Source of the DNA: Plakobranchus ocellatus
Lineage: Eukaryota > Mollusca > Gastropoda > Plakobranchidae
Length of the DNA stretch: 33,361 nucleotides
Assembly (NCBI GenBank): GCA_019648995.1
Contig: BLXT01004580.1
Coordinates: 891,750 to 925,110, forward strand
Direction of reading: 5' to 3'
A model generated the notes under the pieces. The model was given only the letters and a program-made list of their open reading frames with translations. It searched no databases and was not told the origin of the DNA. Each line of letters starts with the position of its first letter. Position 1 is the first letter of the stretch. This document shows, in pieces, positions 27,401 through 33,361 of this stretch. The translations under genes and the position numbers were made by a program.

Positions 27401-30400
27401 TCAGCAAAAGATTTAATGAGGTATACACTAACGAGTGAAAACACATCATATTTTTTTCTTTTTTTTTTCTGTTGGGAGATGATTTTGGGTAGGTAAAGGG
27501 AAGGTAGAGAAAATAAGAGGGGTGCAATTCATTAGAAAAAAAGTAACAGCTGAACAAATGTTTGGACTCCAAGCATGTTATTTGTCATGAAGTTATAATT
27601 TGCATCCACTATCTTTTAAACATCCATAGGTGAGTCGCCTGGTTGTGTCGGAAATTGTCAACAGAAGCAACATGCAGGACCGTGTGGCCTGTATTGAGAA
27701 ATGGGCAGCCATTGCTGATATTTGCCGCTGTATGCACAATTACAATGGTGTGCTCCAGATATGTGCAGCATTTGTGAACAGTTCTGTGTACAGGCTAAAG
27801 AAAACATGGGAAAAGTTATCAAAGCAGGTTAGAGTTTAATTCATTTTTTCTCATGGTAAATTGGTTTATTTTTTAGGCCTCTTTACAGCTGTGTGCGTTT
27901 GATAATATTTGTGTTGTTTTGGTAAAGAAATAGCTTGCACTATTTTAATGTTTTAATTTATGTAAAAAGCAGCCTGGAAGTTTTCCATGTTTATTTCATT
28001 TGTGAAATTTTAGTTTGTCTCAATTTGGATGGAAATTGGAATATTTGGAGGCCAGTTTGAAAAACTCACCTGTAGAATGCTACTGACAATCATATAATAA
28101 CTAGGCCTATGTGACATACCTGTGTCTAGAAGTCAGACTTTTGTCCACTTTTACAAAAATTGATGAGGATGCTTCTAATTGACATCTATTCTTTGTGCAT
28201 AATATAAATTTTATATAGAGTGGCCTTATCTTAGTGTAAAATTTTGAAATAAATAATGAAGTTAACCATAATTGTATGCTGGGGCATAAACATTTGGCCA
28301 TGGAATTTTTTCACTATAAATTTTATATTTTTTGGACCAAATTTTTTCAGTTGAATTTCTTGAAAATTTTATTTTACATCTATTTTTCATTTATACCCCC
28401 AATTTTGTTTCATACTGACCTGTGTTAATTTTAAAAATATATATATATATATATATTAGCGAAACAGGTGCTTACATAGGAAAAAAAGTCAATGTTCATT
28501 CCTGCAATGTTAGATTTTGGAAAAGTCAATGAAGGCTATAATGTATCGAACATTTTTTTCAGACCTTGATTATTTATTTGAAGGTCAATTGAATTGGTAA
28601 AGACCAATAGGGAAAATGCCTTGGTTGAAGGATCAAAAACAGACCGGTGATATTTTCAATGAAGATGAAAGTGTTGGCATGCTAAAGTAGTCAATTTACA
28701 CTACAGACATCATCTGTAAATGTAATATATCAAATGGTGCTTAGCAGCAAAATTTATCCCTTTCTACCAATATTTAGCATTTAAAAGGTGGGTTAATTTT
28801 GTCAATTCCTATGTTCAGATAAGCATAGCTTTTTCCCCCCTAAGTAAGGTCACTTTGTAATCCTCCTCCCACACATCCCTCAATATCCCTCCCCCCCCCA
28901 CCCCCTCTTCCCTTCTGAATGTAGGACATGGGGGTCGGGTAGAAACAAACAACACAAAAAAGAAGGAAGAGCAAAGGGATAGGGAGACAAAGACATAGGA
29001 GAGGATTGTGATGAAAAGGACATGGAATAAGTTTTTTCACTAATGAATGATTGATAAACGGGTTATGGTAGGAAAACTACAGCATTTAAGTGTAATTATG
29101 TGCAGAAACTGAAGTGGTCAAAGCTAACGTATTTGAGAAAGGTTTAAAATGATTAAGTATACAATCCACCCATACAGAATGAGTCATTTGTCACTTGTTG
29201 CCAAATAGAGATATAAAGATCCAATTCAAACATCTAAGAGTTGTTTGGGATTTTTTTTAAATTGTTTTGCAGTTTTTTTTAATGAAATTATTTATAATGA
29301 GAAAAATTTGGAAGGGAAATTAACCCAGATTGCGACGAAAAGCTTTGTTTTAAATTCTTAATGGACAGCAGCAGCTGAGAAACAGCTCATTTCATGTAAA
29401 CAGGTAATAATGTGCTTATCATTTCAAAATTTTCATACTCTAAAAAATAGAGCAGGAAAAAATTAGTTTCACCAATTTGCTTCATTTTTTTGTCCTTCAC
29501 TAGAACCGTCAAATGATTGAAAGATTACAGAACCTTGTATCCTCTGAGGGAAGGTTTAAAAATATGAGAGATGCACTGCACAGGTGAGTTTGCTGAAGTC
29601 GAGATCATGATATAATATATATCATAAAAAAAAGAAAAGAAAATATAATGGCACATGGATTCCATATGATAGAGAAAAAATTGGAAAAGAATCTAATTAT
29701 ACCACAAACTGCTAAAAAAAATGTTCTGGGGAATTGATTTTTCTATGTTACATAAATAATTTTCGGCCTTTTTTTTTTTTTTTGTTCATCATCCTTTCTG
29801 TGAAAAAAAAATTGCTTGAAGAATACTTATATTTCTTTTTTAAATTTTGTTGATGCCTTAGCTAAATTTATGGCATTTATTCAACAAATATCTTCTTTAG
29901 TTTTATATGATCTGCTTTTATGTTATTTTGGCTTTTAGAAAAAATTTTTCCCAAGACCAGTCCACATGAATCAGAGGTCCCATTTTGAACGTTTCAATCC
30001 ATTAAAATAACCTGAAATTTTATTCCATGAGCATTGTAACATTGAAAACTGGACTTCAATATCTTGAATCTGCACCAAGATACAGGCACCAAAAGTTGTT
30101 TAGAAAGCATAAAAGAGCAGAAAAATATCAGTGAAAATCGTTTTGATTAAAGATTTTATTTGTGACAACCAAATCATTAGAACTGGTCTCATGTTTGTCT
30201 TGAAACTTTTTTCAAATGAACTTGTGAACATTATAAATGTATGTATGTATATTCCTGCACCTATTTAGTAATCCTTGCAGTGGTGAAATTTTGTTAGTTT
30301 GTTGAACTGGAACAGTGCTATGAGCATTTAAAACTTTTTATAGCATTTCAAGGAAAGAGAAATTTATTTACCTTAATTTGATTCCTGAAACACTTATTTG

Positions 30401-32192
30401 CAATTTTCAGCTTACTCTTAGTGATCACAAGGCAAACTACGATTTCCTTGTCTGTTGCCTTACAGTTTCATTTCTCCTAAAACTTTGAAAAGTATATCCA
30501 GGCCACCGTGTTTGTCTATTTCTACACCAGATGTGATCCTCCATGCATTCCATACCTGGGCATGTATCTTACTGACTTATCTTTCATTGAGGAAGGTACA
30601 CCAAACATCACAGAGGATGGGCTCGTCAACTTTTCCAAAATGAGAATGGTGAGTAAAAAAATTGGGAAGAATTTGTTTTTCACGATCAGAACAAAACCTT
30701 TATATTGGCGCATACTAATAATATTTTTTTATTAAATCATGTGGAAGGTTTTGTCCTAAAAAATACATGTATTGCAGACCCAAGTTTCAAGTAAATTTTG
30801 TGGTACAGTTTTTGCTTTGTTGCACTAAAACATTAAACATTGTATTTCTCATGTTTTTGGTAAGTGATATCATAAATTAATGTCATTGGAAACAAGAACT
30901 GGTCAATTTATGTATAATTTTGCTCACAGGCAAGTCTGGAAGAAAAAAAAAAATATTTCCATAATTAAAATCTTCGCTTGCTGTAAGGGCAGCTTGTTTC
31001 CTTCTAGCCATGGATATGAATCAAATTTAATACTGATTTTTTTTTTTTTTTTTTTTGCTTTTATATATGCAGACAAGCAACTGCATTACTTTATCAAAAT
31101 AATTAGGATCAGTGCAAATGATTGGTTCGCTCAAAACCTGCAAGGATCTGTAGTTGTTCAGACCCTCCATGGATACCTGGCCCAATGAGGGCCTCAAAGT
31201 CTGAGACCACCTATCAGTAAAAGGGCTATGAGAGACAAGAGCCTCAGCCAATGCAAGTAAAATTTAATTCTCAAATATGCAGACTAAGGTTAAATCATCC
31301 AATTTCTCATGTTTTTTTTTTAATTAAGTCTGACTAAGATCAAAGGGCACCCAAGGCTGTTTTGGCCTAAGTCAAGGCCCAGGCGAAAGGAGGTATTACC
31401 AAATGGCCTAAGTCATCAAGCATCATGATTGCATCATAGTCAGTAACGAAAATAATGGCTGTATCGATGACATAAAATCCAAGATTATGAATCCTTTTTT
31501 CAGAGTGCCCTAAATCTACTTTGGACTAATTAATTGCTTGAAAATTGATATATAATCACTAGGCTATACATAGTACAAATATAATAATACCTGTAGTAAG
31601 TCCGTTGTTTACATTATTATTATTATTATTAAATACCATAACAGTTAAAGTCACTTGATATTATCAAAAGTCAATTTCCATATGATCCAAATGGCTTAAG
31701 TCCTACATTACAGTAGCCTAAGTCATTTTGACAAATTGCGTAAGTCCATTGACACAAGATCCAAATGGCCTAAGTCATTTTGAGAAATGACTCAAGTCCA
31801 TTGTTATGGAATCCAAATGGCCTCAGTCACTGATATCCCATAATTTCATGTTTTAACATGAAAATATTGAGCCTATCTGATTCCTCACTTCTCTAAAGGT
31901 GAGTATGCATAATTTTGGTGTGAAAATACAAAATGTGCGCCACTGCAAATGTTTTTTTTAATTATCTCAAAAGTTAGAAAAATGACTCAAGGCCATTTGG
32001 CTAGCACCATAACAATATATCAATTATATACTCTTCGATGCTCATGTATACATTATTTTGATTATTTATTGCACTTTCTTTTCCTTTATGTCTAAAAAGT
32101 AATGCACTGAATTTTTTCTCTAGATTGCTCATGTCATACGAGAAATACGGTTATTTCAGCAAACCTCTTACAAAATAGAACATCATCCAAGG
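2502..32192 (+). CDS. Rasgrf: RasGRF-family Ras guanine-nucleotide exchange factor, C-terminal half (multi-exon, partial at both ends)
   Basis: Calcium/calmodulin-linked exchange factor that loads GTP on Ras (and Rac in full-length family members) at the inner plasma membrane. Sixteen exons are visible, fifteen per transcript, totalling about 907 codons with exon 8a. Order in the protein: REM part 1 ([15 protein letters not shown], then [20 protein letters not shown]), a long Ser/Pro insert, REM part 2 ([15 protein letters not shown]), then the Cdc25 domain ([75 protein letters not shown]). These blocks match vertebrate RASGRF1/2 from memory. The split REM with a large insert separates RasGRF from SOS and RasGRP. 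The N-terminal PH-IQ-DH-PH half and the final exon(s) are outside the window. No promoter or poly(A) site belongs to this segment. Family assignment is near certain; 1:1 correspondence with RASGRF1 or RASGRF2 is not expected for an invertebrate. Confidence 0.95.
2578..3811 (+). other. Intron 1
   Basis: No coding signal. It contains a run of 19 A at 3422-3440 with no recognisable SINE body upstream. It ends TTTATTTTCAG before exon 2. Confidence 0.85.
3812..4035 (+). CDS. Rasgrf: Rasgrf exon 2 (first part of REM/RasGEF_N domain)
   Basis: Encodes the REM core: [20 protein letters not shown], then [20 protein letters not shown], followed by a Gly/Asn-rich tail. In the family this region packs against and stabilises the Cdc25 domain. 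It begins in phase 0 and ends with two nucleotides (CA) that join the A of exon 3 to make Gln, giving SVAAQ-AQAEEE. The chosen donor CTCA|GTACGC is weak, but it is the only nearby one that gives an open junction with exon 3. Reading through meets TAA about 27 nt after the junction. The last 13 nt or so of the exon are copied in a tandem array downstream. Confidence 0.9.
4023..4560 (+). repeat. Decayed ~77-82 bp tandem array seeded at the exon 2 donor
   Basis: Units recur from the exon 2 donor. Equivalent positions are 4036 (GCTCA|GTACGC), 4114 (GCTCA|GTAAAC), 4191 (GCTCA|ATAAAT), 4312 (GTTCG|GTAAAC), 4394 (GTTTG|GTAAGC) and 4471 (GCTCA|ATAATA). Spacings are 78, 77, 121, 82 and 77. Within units, TCTCTCTT-TATTAATCTTT and TGCTATTG-ACAG-like segments recur. 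Divergence is high, so this is an old duplication. It starts inside coding sequence. Seen directly by eye; alignment scores were not computed. Confidence 0.7.
4036..5293 (+). other. Intron 2
   Basis: Holds the donor-derived tandem array (4023-4560), a (TA)n microsatellite (5070-5143) and a candidate 32-nt micro-exon with a consensus donor (5152-5183). The acceptor before exon 3 is TATGTTTTAG. Confidence 0.8.
5070..5143. repeat. (TA)n microsatellite
   Basis: About 37 uninterrupted TA units in intron 2, ending 8 nt before a potential acceptor (TTCTTACAG). Confidence 0.99.
5294..5393 (+). CDS. Rasgrf: Rasgrf exon 3 (start of REM insert)
   Basis: One nucleotide completes Gln, then 33 codons: [20 protein letters not shown] followed by [13 protein letters not shown]. 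It is acidic and Pro-rich, part of the linker that interrupts REM in RasGRF. The donor CAG|GTATGT is good. An open frame continues into the intron through a CT repeat, but this is read-through, not supported coding. Confidence 0.85.
5394..7254 (+). other. Intron 3
   Basis: Contains a (CT)n tract at 5478-5526, about 85 nt after the exon 3 donor. The rest shows no coding signal. A strong-looking acceptor (GATTTTTTGTAG at 7192-7203) lies 51 nt upstream of the exon 4 start, but its use would introduce TAA after four codons. Confidence 0.8.
5478..5526. repeat. (CT)n microsatellite
   Basis: About 24 CT units on the sense strand, followed by further pyrimidine-rich sequence to about 5545. On the pre-mRNA this is a CU-rich tract close to the exon 3 donor. 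Confidence 0.98.
7255..7435 (+). CDS. Rasgrf: Rasgrf exon 4 (REM insert)
   Basis: Starts in phase 0 after TTTATTAG and encodes [20 protein letters not shown], then a Gly/Ser run and [20 protein letters not shown]. It is a low-complexity linker and is poorly conserved in the family. The donor AAAT|GTACAG at 7435 is chosen because exon 5 needs one leading nucleotide (T+TG = Leu). The neighbouring GTATAT at 7441 is a better-looking donor but puts exon 5 out of frame. The exon is credible; the exact 3' end is less sure. Confidence 0.72.
7436..8006 (+). other. Intron 4
   Basis: 571 bp, AT-rich, with no coding signal. It ends CTCCTTTGTTGTTAG. Confidence 0.75.
8007..8858 (+). CDS. Rasgrf: Rasgrf exon 5 (long Ser/Pro-rich insert)
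   Basis: The longest exon, about 284 residues, all low-complexity and rich in Ser, Pro and basic residues. It opens with [17 protein letters not shown] and a PPRPPR SH3-ligand-like motif, then an His patch, then roughly twenty Ser/Thr-Pro sites of the kind used by proline-directed kinases. SSP-x-R-I occurs three times (8627-8644, 8663-8680, 8717-8734). GC content is clearly above that of the flanking introns and the frame is fully open. The donor CCAT|GTGAGT is excellent. Antisense open frames here are shadows of codon bias. An internal donor-like site at 8208 is discussed in the findings. The function of this insert is inferred to be regulatory. Confidence 0.88.
10285..10357. repeat. (TC)n microsatellite
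   Basis: About 36 TC units, followed by degenerate pyrimidine sequence to about 10376. Open frames of Leu/Ser across it are artefacts of the repeat. Confidence 0.99.
10946..10981 (+). repeat. (GGA)n purine-rich patch
   Basis: Four to five GGA units followed by further G-runs (GGGG, GGG, GGGG). It is capable in principle of G-quadruplex formation on the transcript strand. Confidence 0.8.
11791..11958 (+). repeat. Direct duplication, 64/67-bp copies offset by 101 bp
   Basis: Copy 1 is 11791-11854 and copy 2 is 11892-11958. They share CTTTTCATTTTAAAGATATT and GTTTCCCTTGTC, with three substitutions and a GCC insertion in copy 2. T-runs plus ACATAG precede both copies. Confidence 0.9.
12644..12788 (+). 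CDS. Rasgrf: Rasgrf exon 6 (REM insert)
   Basis: Two nucleotides complete a Phe codon, then [20 protein letters not shown] and [20 protein letters not shown] follow, ending in SSRASQRR. It is a Ser-rich linker with further Ser-Pro sites. The acceptor CTCTACCAG at 12643 is preferred for its pyrimidine tract. A second AG at 12649 keeps frame and would replace Phe-Ser-Gly by Trp. The donor GAG|GTAAGT is consensus. It ends with AG and joins the A of exon 7 as Arg. Confidence 0.87.
12789..15489 (+). other. Intron 6
   Basis: 2.7 kb. It contains a 116-bp fold-back element (13001-13116), a TAGGCCTA palindrome (13615-13622) and an unexplained short open frame with an acidic tail (14527-14805). No Rasgrf exon was recognised. 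Confidence 0.75.
13001..13116. repeat. Small fold-back / MITE-like element
   Basis: Bounded by TTAACTC and GAGTTAA, perfect 7-bp inverted ends. An internal hairpin has arms CTGTCC (13011-13016) and GGACAG (13036-13041), with AACTC and GAGTT extending the stem. GC content is higher than the surroundings. No transposase and no clear target-site duplication were established. Confidence 0.45.
15490..15599 (+). CDS. Rasgrf: Rasgrf exon 7 (REM part 2 lead-in)
   Basis: Encodes (R)[19 protein letters not shown], then [17 protein letters not shown]. This corresponds to the conserved Ser/Ala helix (SALSAASAFAIATAGA) that restarts REM homology in vertebrate RasGRF. The acceptor is CTTGACTAG and the donor ACAG|GTAGGT. 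It ends with a single G, so the next exon must supply two nucleotides; both 8a and 8b do. RYLS sits where vertebrates carry the RRMS protein kinase A site, but it lacks the second Arg. Confidence 0.9.
15600..18816 (+). other. Intron 7
   Basis: 3.2 kb with no recognised exon. A compound microsatellite lies at 18228-18457, about 360 bp before the most upstream exon 8a acceptor. A TAGGCCTA palindrome lies at 16351-16358. Confidence 0.75.
18228..18457. repeat. Compound pyrimidine / (TTA)n / (TCA)n microsatellite
   Basis: A CTT/TCC-rich pyrimidine tract (18228-18335) leads into about 25 TTA units (18336-18410), about nine TCA units (18411-18438) and a short ATT run. Poly-Leu and poly-Ile open frames on either strand are artefacts. 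Confidence 0.98.
18817..19022 (+). CDS. Rasgrf: Rasgrf exon 8a (alternative REM helix)
   Basis: Encodes a variable lead, then [14 protein letters not shown] and [19 protein letters not shown], nearly identical to the vertebrate REM helix RVLNVLRHWVSKHSQ. The donor CAG|GTAAGA is strong and leaves phase 0, so exon 9 continues as DFESDPEL. Three acceptors fit the phase from exon 7: starts at 18817 (CATTTTTAG), 18859 and 18868. I list the longest, and none has a strong pyrimidine tract. KKRES fits a basophilic (PKA-type) phosphosite. It is mutually exclusive with 8b by frame. The helix is certain; the 5' end is not. Confidence 0.85.
19023..22971 (+). other. Intron between exons 8a and 8b
   Basis: 3.95 kb, too long for steric exclusion of the two exons. 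No family exon was recognised. A candidate in-frame cassette is at 22643-22708, and a TAGGCCTA palindrome is at 22257-22264. Confidence 0.7.
22972..23078 (+). CDS. Rasgrf: Rasgrf exon 8b (alternative REM helix)
   Basis: Acceptor TTTGAACAG, donor CAG|GTAACC. Two nucleotides complete Gly, then a Ser/Thr-rich lead ([17 protein letters not shown]) and [18 protein letters not shown]. The last 17 residues align without gaps to 8a (R-V-x-x-V-L-K-x-W and terminal Q shared). Entry and exit phases equal those of 8a, and DFESDPEL follows equally well. It lacks the KKRES site of 8a. The two-sided splice sites, open frame and homology make a chance open frame very unlikely. Confidence 0.85.
23079..25605 (+). 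other. Intron 8
   Basis: 2.5 kb, AT-rich, with a T-run followed by nine G at 24290-24298 and a TAGGCCTA palindrome at 24938-24945. No exon was recognised. Confidence 0.75.
25606..25785 (+). CDS. Rasgrf: Rasgrf exon 9 (REM-Cdc25 linker)
   Basis: Sixty codons in phase 0: [20 protein letters not shown], then [20 protein letters not shown], then [20 protein letters not shown]. It matches the vertebrate segment DFETNDELK...FLEEV...ERKAAANIIRTL. The acceptor CCACATTTAG follows a long T-run. The donor TCA|GTAAGC is good. Read-through past the donor stays open for 47 codons and is hydrophobic (see findings). Confidence 0.93.
25786..26560 (+). other. Intron 9
   Basis: Begins with a degenerate ATC/TCA-rich stretch (about 25803-25916), then AT-rich sequence without coding signal. 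Confidence 0.8.
26561..26658 (+). CDS. Rasgrf: Rasgrf exon 10 (start of Cdc25 RasGEF domain)
   Basis: Encodes [20 protein letters not shown], then [12 protein letters not shown], the first structurally conserved block of Cdc25-type exchange factors. The donor CGA|GTAAGT leaves GA, and exon 11 supplies A for Glu. Two in-frame acceptors are 12 nt apart, with starts at 26561 and 26573; neither has a good pyrimidine tract, so the first four residues are uncertain. Confidence 0.88.
26659..27335 (+). other. Intron 10
   Basis: 677 bp, AT-rich, no coding signal. It ends CATATTTTTCAG. Confidence 0.85.
27336..27420 (+). CDS. Rasgrf: Rasgrf exon 11 (Cdc25 domain)
   Basis: Encodes (E)[16 protein letters not shown] then [12 protein letters not shown], matching vertebrate EEFFGQGWMKLEK...TKHFND. 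The acceptor is TTTTTCAG and the donor GAG|GTATAC. It ends in phase 0. Confidence 0.93.
27630..27827 (+). CDS. Rasgrf: Rasgrf exon 12 (Cdc25 catalytic core)
   Basis: Sixty-six codons: [20 protein letters not shown], then [20 protein letters not shown], then [20 protein letters not shown] and EKLSKQ. It carries the signature helix (IEKW...IA..CR..HNYN) and the start of the Ras-contacting core. The acceptor is ATCCATAG and the donor CAG|GTTAGA. The preceding intron is the shortest here (209 bp, 27421-27629). Confidence 0.96.
27828..29503 (+). other. Intron 12
   Basis: 1.7 kb. It holds a short (AT)n run (28437-28456), a C-rich patch (28862-28914) and a TAGGCCTA palindrome (28102-28109). No exon was recognised. 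Confidence 0.8.
29504..29583 (+). CDS. Rasgrf: Rasgrf exon 13 (Cdc25 domain)
   Basis: Encodes [20 protein letters not shown] then MRDALH, with AG left over for Arg at the next junction. It matches vertebrate [23 protein letters not shown]. The acceptor is GTCCTTCACTAG and the donor CAG|GTGAGT, both strong. Confidence 0.95.
29584..30530 (+). other. Intron 13
   Basis: 947 bp, AT-rich, no coding signal. It ends TTTCTACACCAG. Confidence 0.85.
30531..30648 (+). CDS. Rasgrf: Rasgrf exon 14 (Cdc25 domain, SCR3)
   Basis: Encodes (R)[18 protein letters not shown] then [20 protein letters not shown] and M, almost identical to vertebrate RasGRF. PxxPYLGxYLxDL is the third conserved Cdc25 block. The donor ATG|GTGAGT is consensus and leaves phase 0. 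Confidence 0.96.
30649..32123 (+). other. Intron 14
   Basis: 1.5 kb. It contains a slightly GC-richer unexplained stretch at about 31110-31255 and the CCAAATGGCCTAAGTCA repeat cluster (31364-32000). It ends ATTTTTTCTCTAG. Confidence 0.8.
31364..32000. repeat. Cluster of CCAAATGGCCTAAGTCA-type repeats, one inverted
   Basis: Direct copies lie at 31364-31373 (core only), 31399-31415, 31687-31703, 31714-31731 (partial), 31758-31809 and 31810-31830. An inverted copy lies at 31981-32000. Longer units add CATTTTGA...CAAATTGCGTAAGTCCATTG-like sequence. No transposase or recognised family. Confidence 0.8.
32124..32192 (+). CDS. Rasgrf: Rasgrf exon 15 (Cdc25 domain, near C-terminus)
   Basis: Twenty-three codons: [20 protein letters not shown] then HPR, matching vertebrate ISHIIREIRQFQQTAYKIEH. 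The acceptor is strong and the donor AGG|GTAAGA leaves phase 0. In vertebrates about 30 more residues follow to the stop; those are not in this window. Confidence 0.94.
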
Positions 32193-32429
32193 GTAAGATA
32201 CATTTATACTGTAAATGTACAAGCAACACAAGCTTATAACATCATGTGTCTACCAATATTGCCTAACTCATTTTTGGCATAATGGAGAAAATCAAGTTTA
32301 AGTGATTTTAAAAGCCAAAACAAAACCTAAATGAATTTTTTAGGTTATACCCTTATCTTCCCCTTTTCTACATTAAATTATGTTTATATTTTCATCTTTT
32401 AGATAAAATTATGGATATACACGACTTAG
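32193..32429 (+). other. Start of intron 15
   Basis: AT-rich with no coding signal before the retrotransposon fragment begins. The exact 5' boundary of the fragment is not visible. Confidence 0.7.
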
Positions 32430-33361
32430 GCAATATTGGCACCAATCATCCACAAAGGAGCTACAGCAAGAAAACATATAGACAACCAAATATTGAAAGC
32501 ATTTGAAATCCAGAGAGGAGTAAGACAAGGCGATCCAATCTCACCCAATTTATATAACAGTCATCAAACAAGTATTTTAAGAAGCAGATCTAAATTATGG
32601 CATCAACATACATGGTGTATATCTAAGAGATCTCAGATTTGCAGATGATGTAACTCTATTTACTGAGATAGAAGAAGAAGAAATGGAGGAACACCTAGAC
32701 AGACTAAATAGTGAAAGTAAAAAAGTCACATTGAAAATTCATCAGAGAAAACAAAATACATGACCAGTTACATGACAGAAAGACCCATAATAGTAGACAA
32801 TGGGAATATAGAACATGTCACAAAATACACATATCTGGGCCACACAACTACAATGAAAAACAGATCCAATGAAAAAATAATAACCAGGATAAGAAAGGCA
32901 TGGTATACATTTGGAAAATTGCGGGAATCTTCCAAGATACAACCCTACCTATTACACTAAAAAGAAAAAGATATGACCAATGCATCATTCCAACAATGAC
33001 ATATGGGAGATAAACATGGACACTAAACAAGCAATTTTGTCACTAACTACAAACAGCACAAAGAGCTATGGAATGAAAGATGCTAAACATCAAACTTAAA
33101 GACAGAGAACCAAAAACAGAGAAAAGAAAAAAGACCCAGGTGATTAGTGTAGTGGAATACATTCAAAGACATATATATGGAAGTGGGCAGGACACATTGC
33201 CAGAGAAAATAGGTGGACAAAAATATGCACAGAGTGGCAACCAAGTTCAAGAAGAAGAGACAGGGGCAGACCAGAAGCAAGATGGATGAATGACATCAGG
33301 AAAGAGCAGGCCCAAAATGGCAGAGGAAGGCACAAGATCAGAGGAAATGGAAGATATCTAA
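32430..33361 (+). mobile_element. Decayed non-LTR retrotransposon (RTE-like) reverse transcriptase 3' fragment
   Basis: Reverse-transcriptase blocks appear in order but in different frames: EIQRGVRQGDPISPNLY (about 32508-32558), LRFADDVTLF with the catalytic FADD motif (32638-32649), KYTYLGHTT (about 32823-32849), TMTYG, and the C-terminal block KWAGHIARENRWTK then RRRDRGRPEARW (33180-33290). Several stops and frameshifts (for example TAA before EADLN and two after TMTYG) show it is dead. It is 5'-truncated, lies in sense orientation in the last visible intron, and runs off the window end. The clade call rests on the C-terminal block, known to me from RTE-type elements. Confidence 0.85.

Noticed and set aside
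1-33361. tRNA, rRNA, CRISPR array or prokaryotic operon structure
   Set aside because: No cloverleaf with a conserved T-loop, no rRNA core and no spaced identical repeats were seen; the window is an intron-rich animal gene.

Overview
The window is animal nuclear DNA. It is AT-rich, intron-rich and full of simple repeats, and it carries the C-terminal half of one gene on the + strand. That gene is a RasGRF-family Ras guanine-nucleotide exchange factor (RASGRF1/2 ortholog). The protein blocks are close to vertebrate RasGRF but clearly divergent, and long AT-rich introns plus repeated TAGGCCTA palindromes suggest a marine invertebrate. A mollusc is my guess, and it is only a guess. No second protein-coding gene, tRNA, rRNA or CRISPR array is visible on either strand.

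Layout: 1-2501 is upstream intron. The PH, coiled-coil/IQ, DH and PH parts of the protein must lie further upstream. Exons 1-2 (2502-2577, 3812-4035) encode the lead-in and first part of the REM (RasGEF_N) domain. Exons 3-6 (5294-5393, 7255-7435, 8007-8858, 12644-12788) encode the long Ser/Pro-rich insert that splits REM in this family. Exon 7 (15490-15599) and exon 8 carry the second part of REM. Exons 9-15 (25606-25785, 26561-26658, 27336-27420, 27630-27827, 29504-29583, 30531-30648, 32124-32192) carry the linker and most of the Cdc25-type RasGEF catalytic domain. The final coding segment and stop codon lie beyond the window. The exon junctions are supported by open frame, splice dinucleotides and matching phases. 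A few acceptors are ambiguous and are flagged.

The most interesting feature is two homologous candidates for exon 8: 8a (ending at 19022) and 8b (22972-23078). They have the same entry and exit phases and align without gaps over their last 17 residues, the conserved REM helix. Including both, or neither, puts a stop codon in frame. This is the signature of mutually exclusive exons that switch the REM helix of a Ras activator. A second unusual structure is a decayed tandem array, with a period of about 77-82 bp, that starts at the 5' splice site of exon 2 and repeats donor-like sequences through the intron.

The introns also contain (TA)n, (CT)n, (GGA)n and (TTA)n/(TCA)n tracts, a 64/67-bp direct duplication (11791-11958), a small fold-back element (13001-13116), and a cluster of CCAAATGGCCTAAGTCA-type repeats with one inverted copy (31364-32000). 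A decayed RTE-like non-LTR retrotransposon 3' fragment runs off the end of the window (32430-33361).
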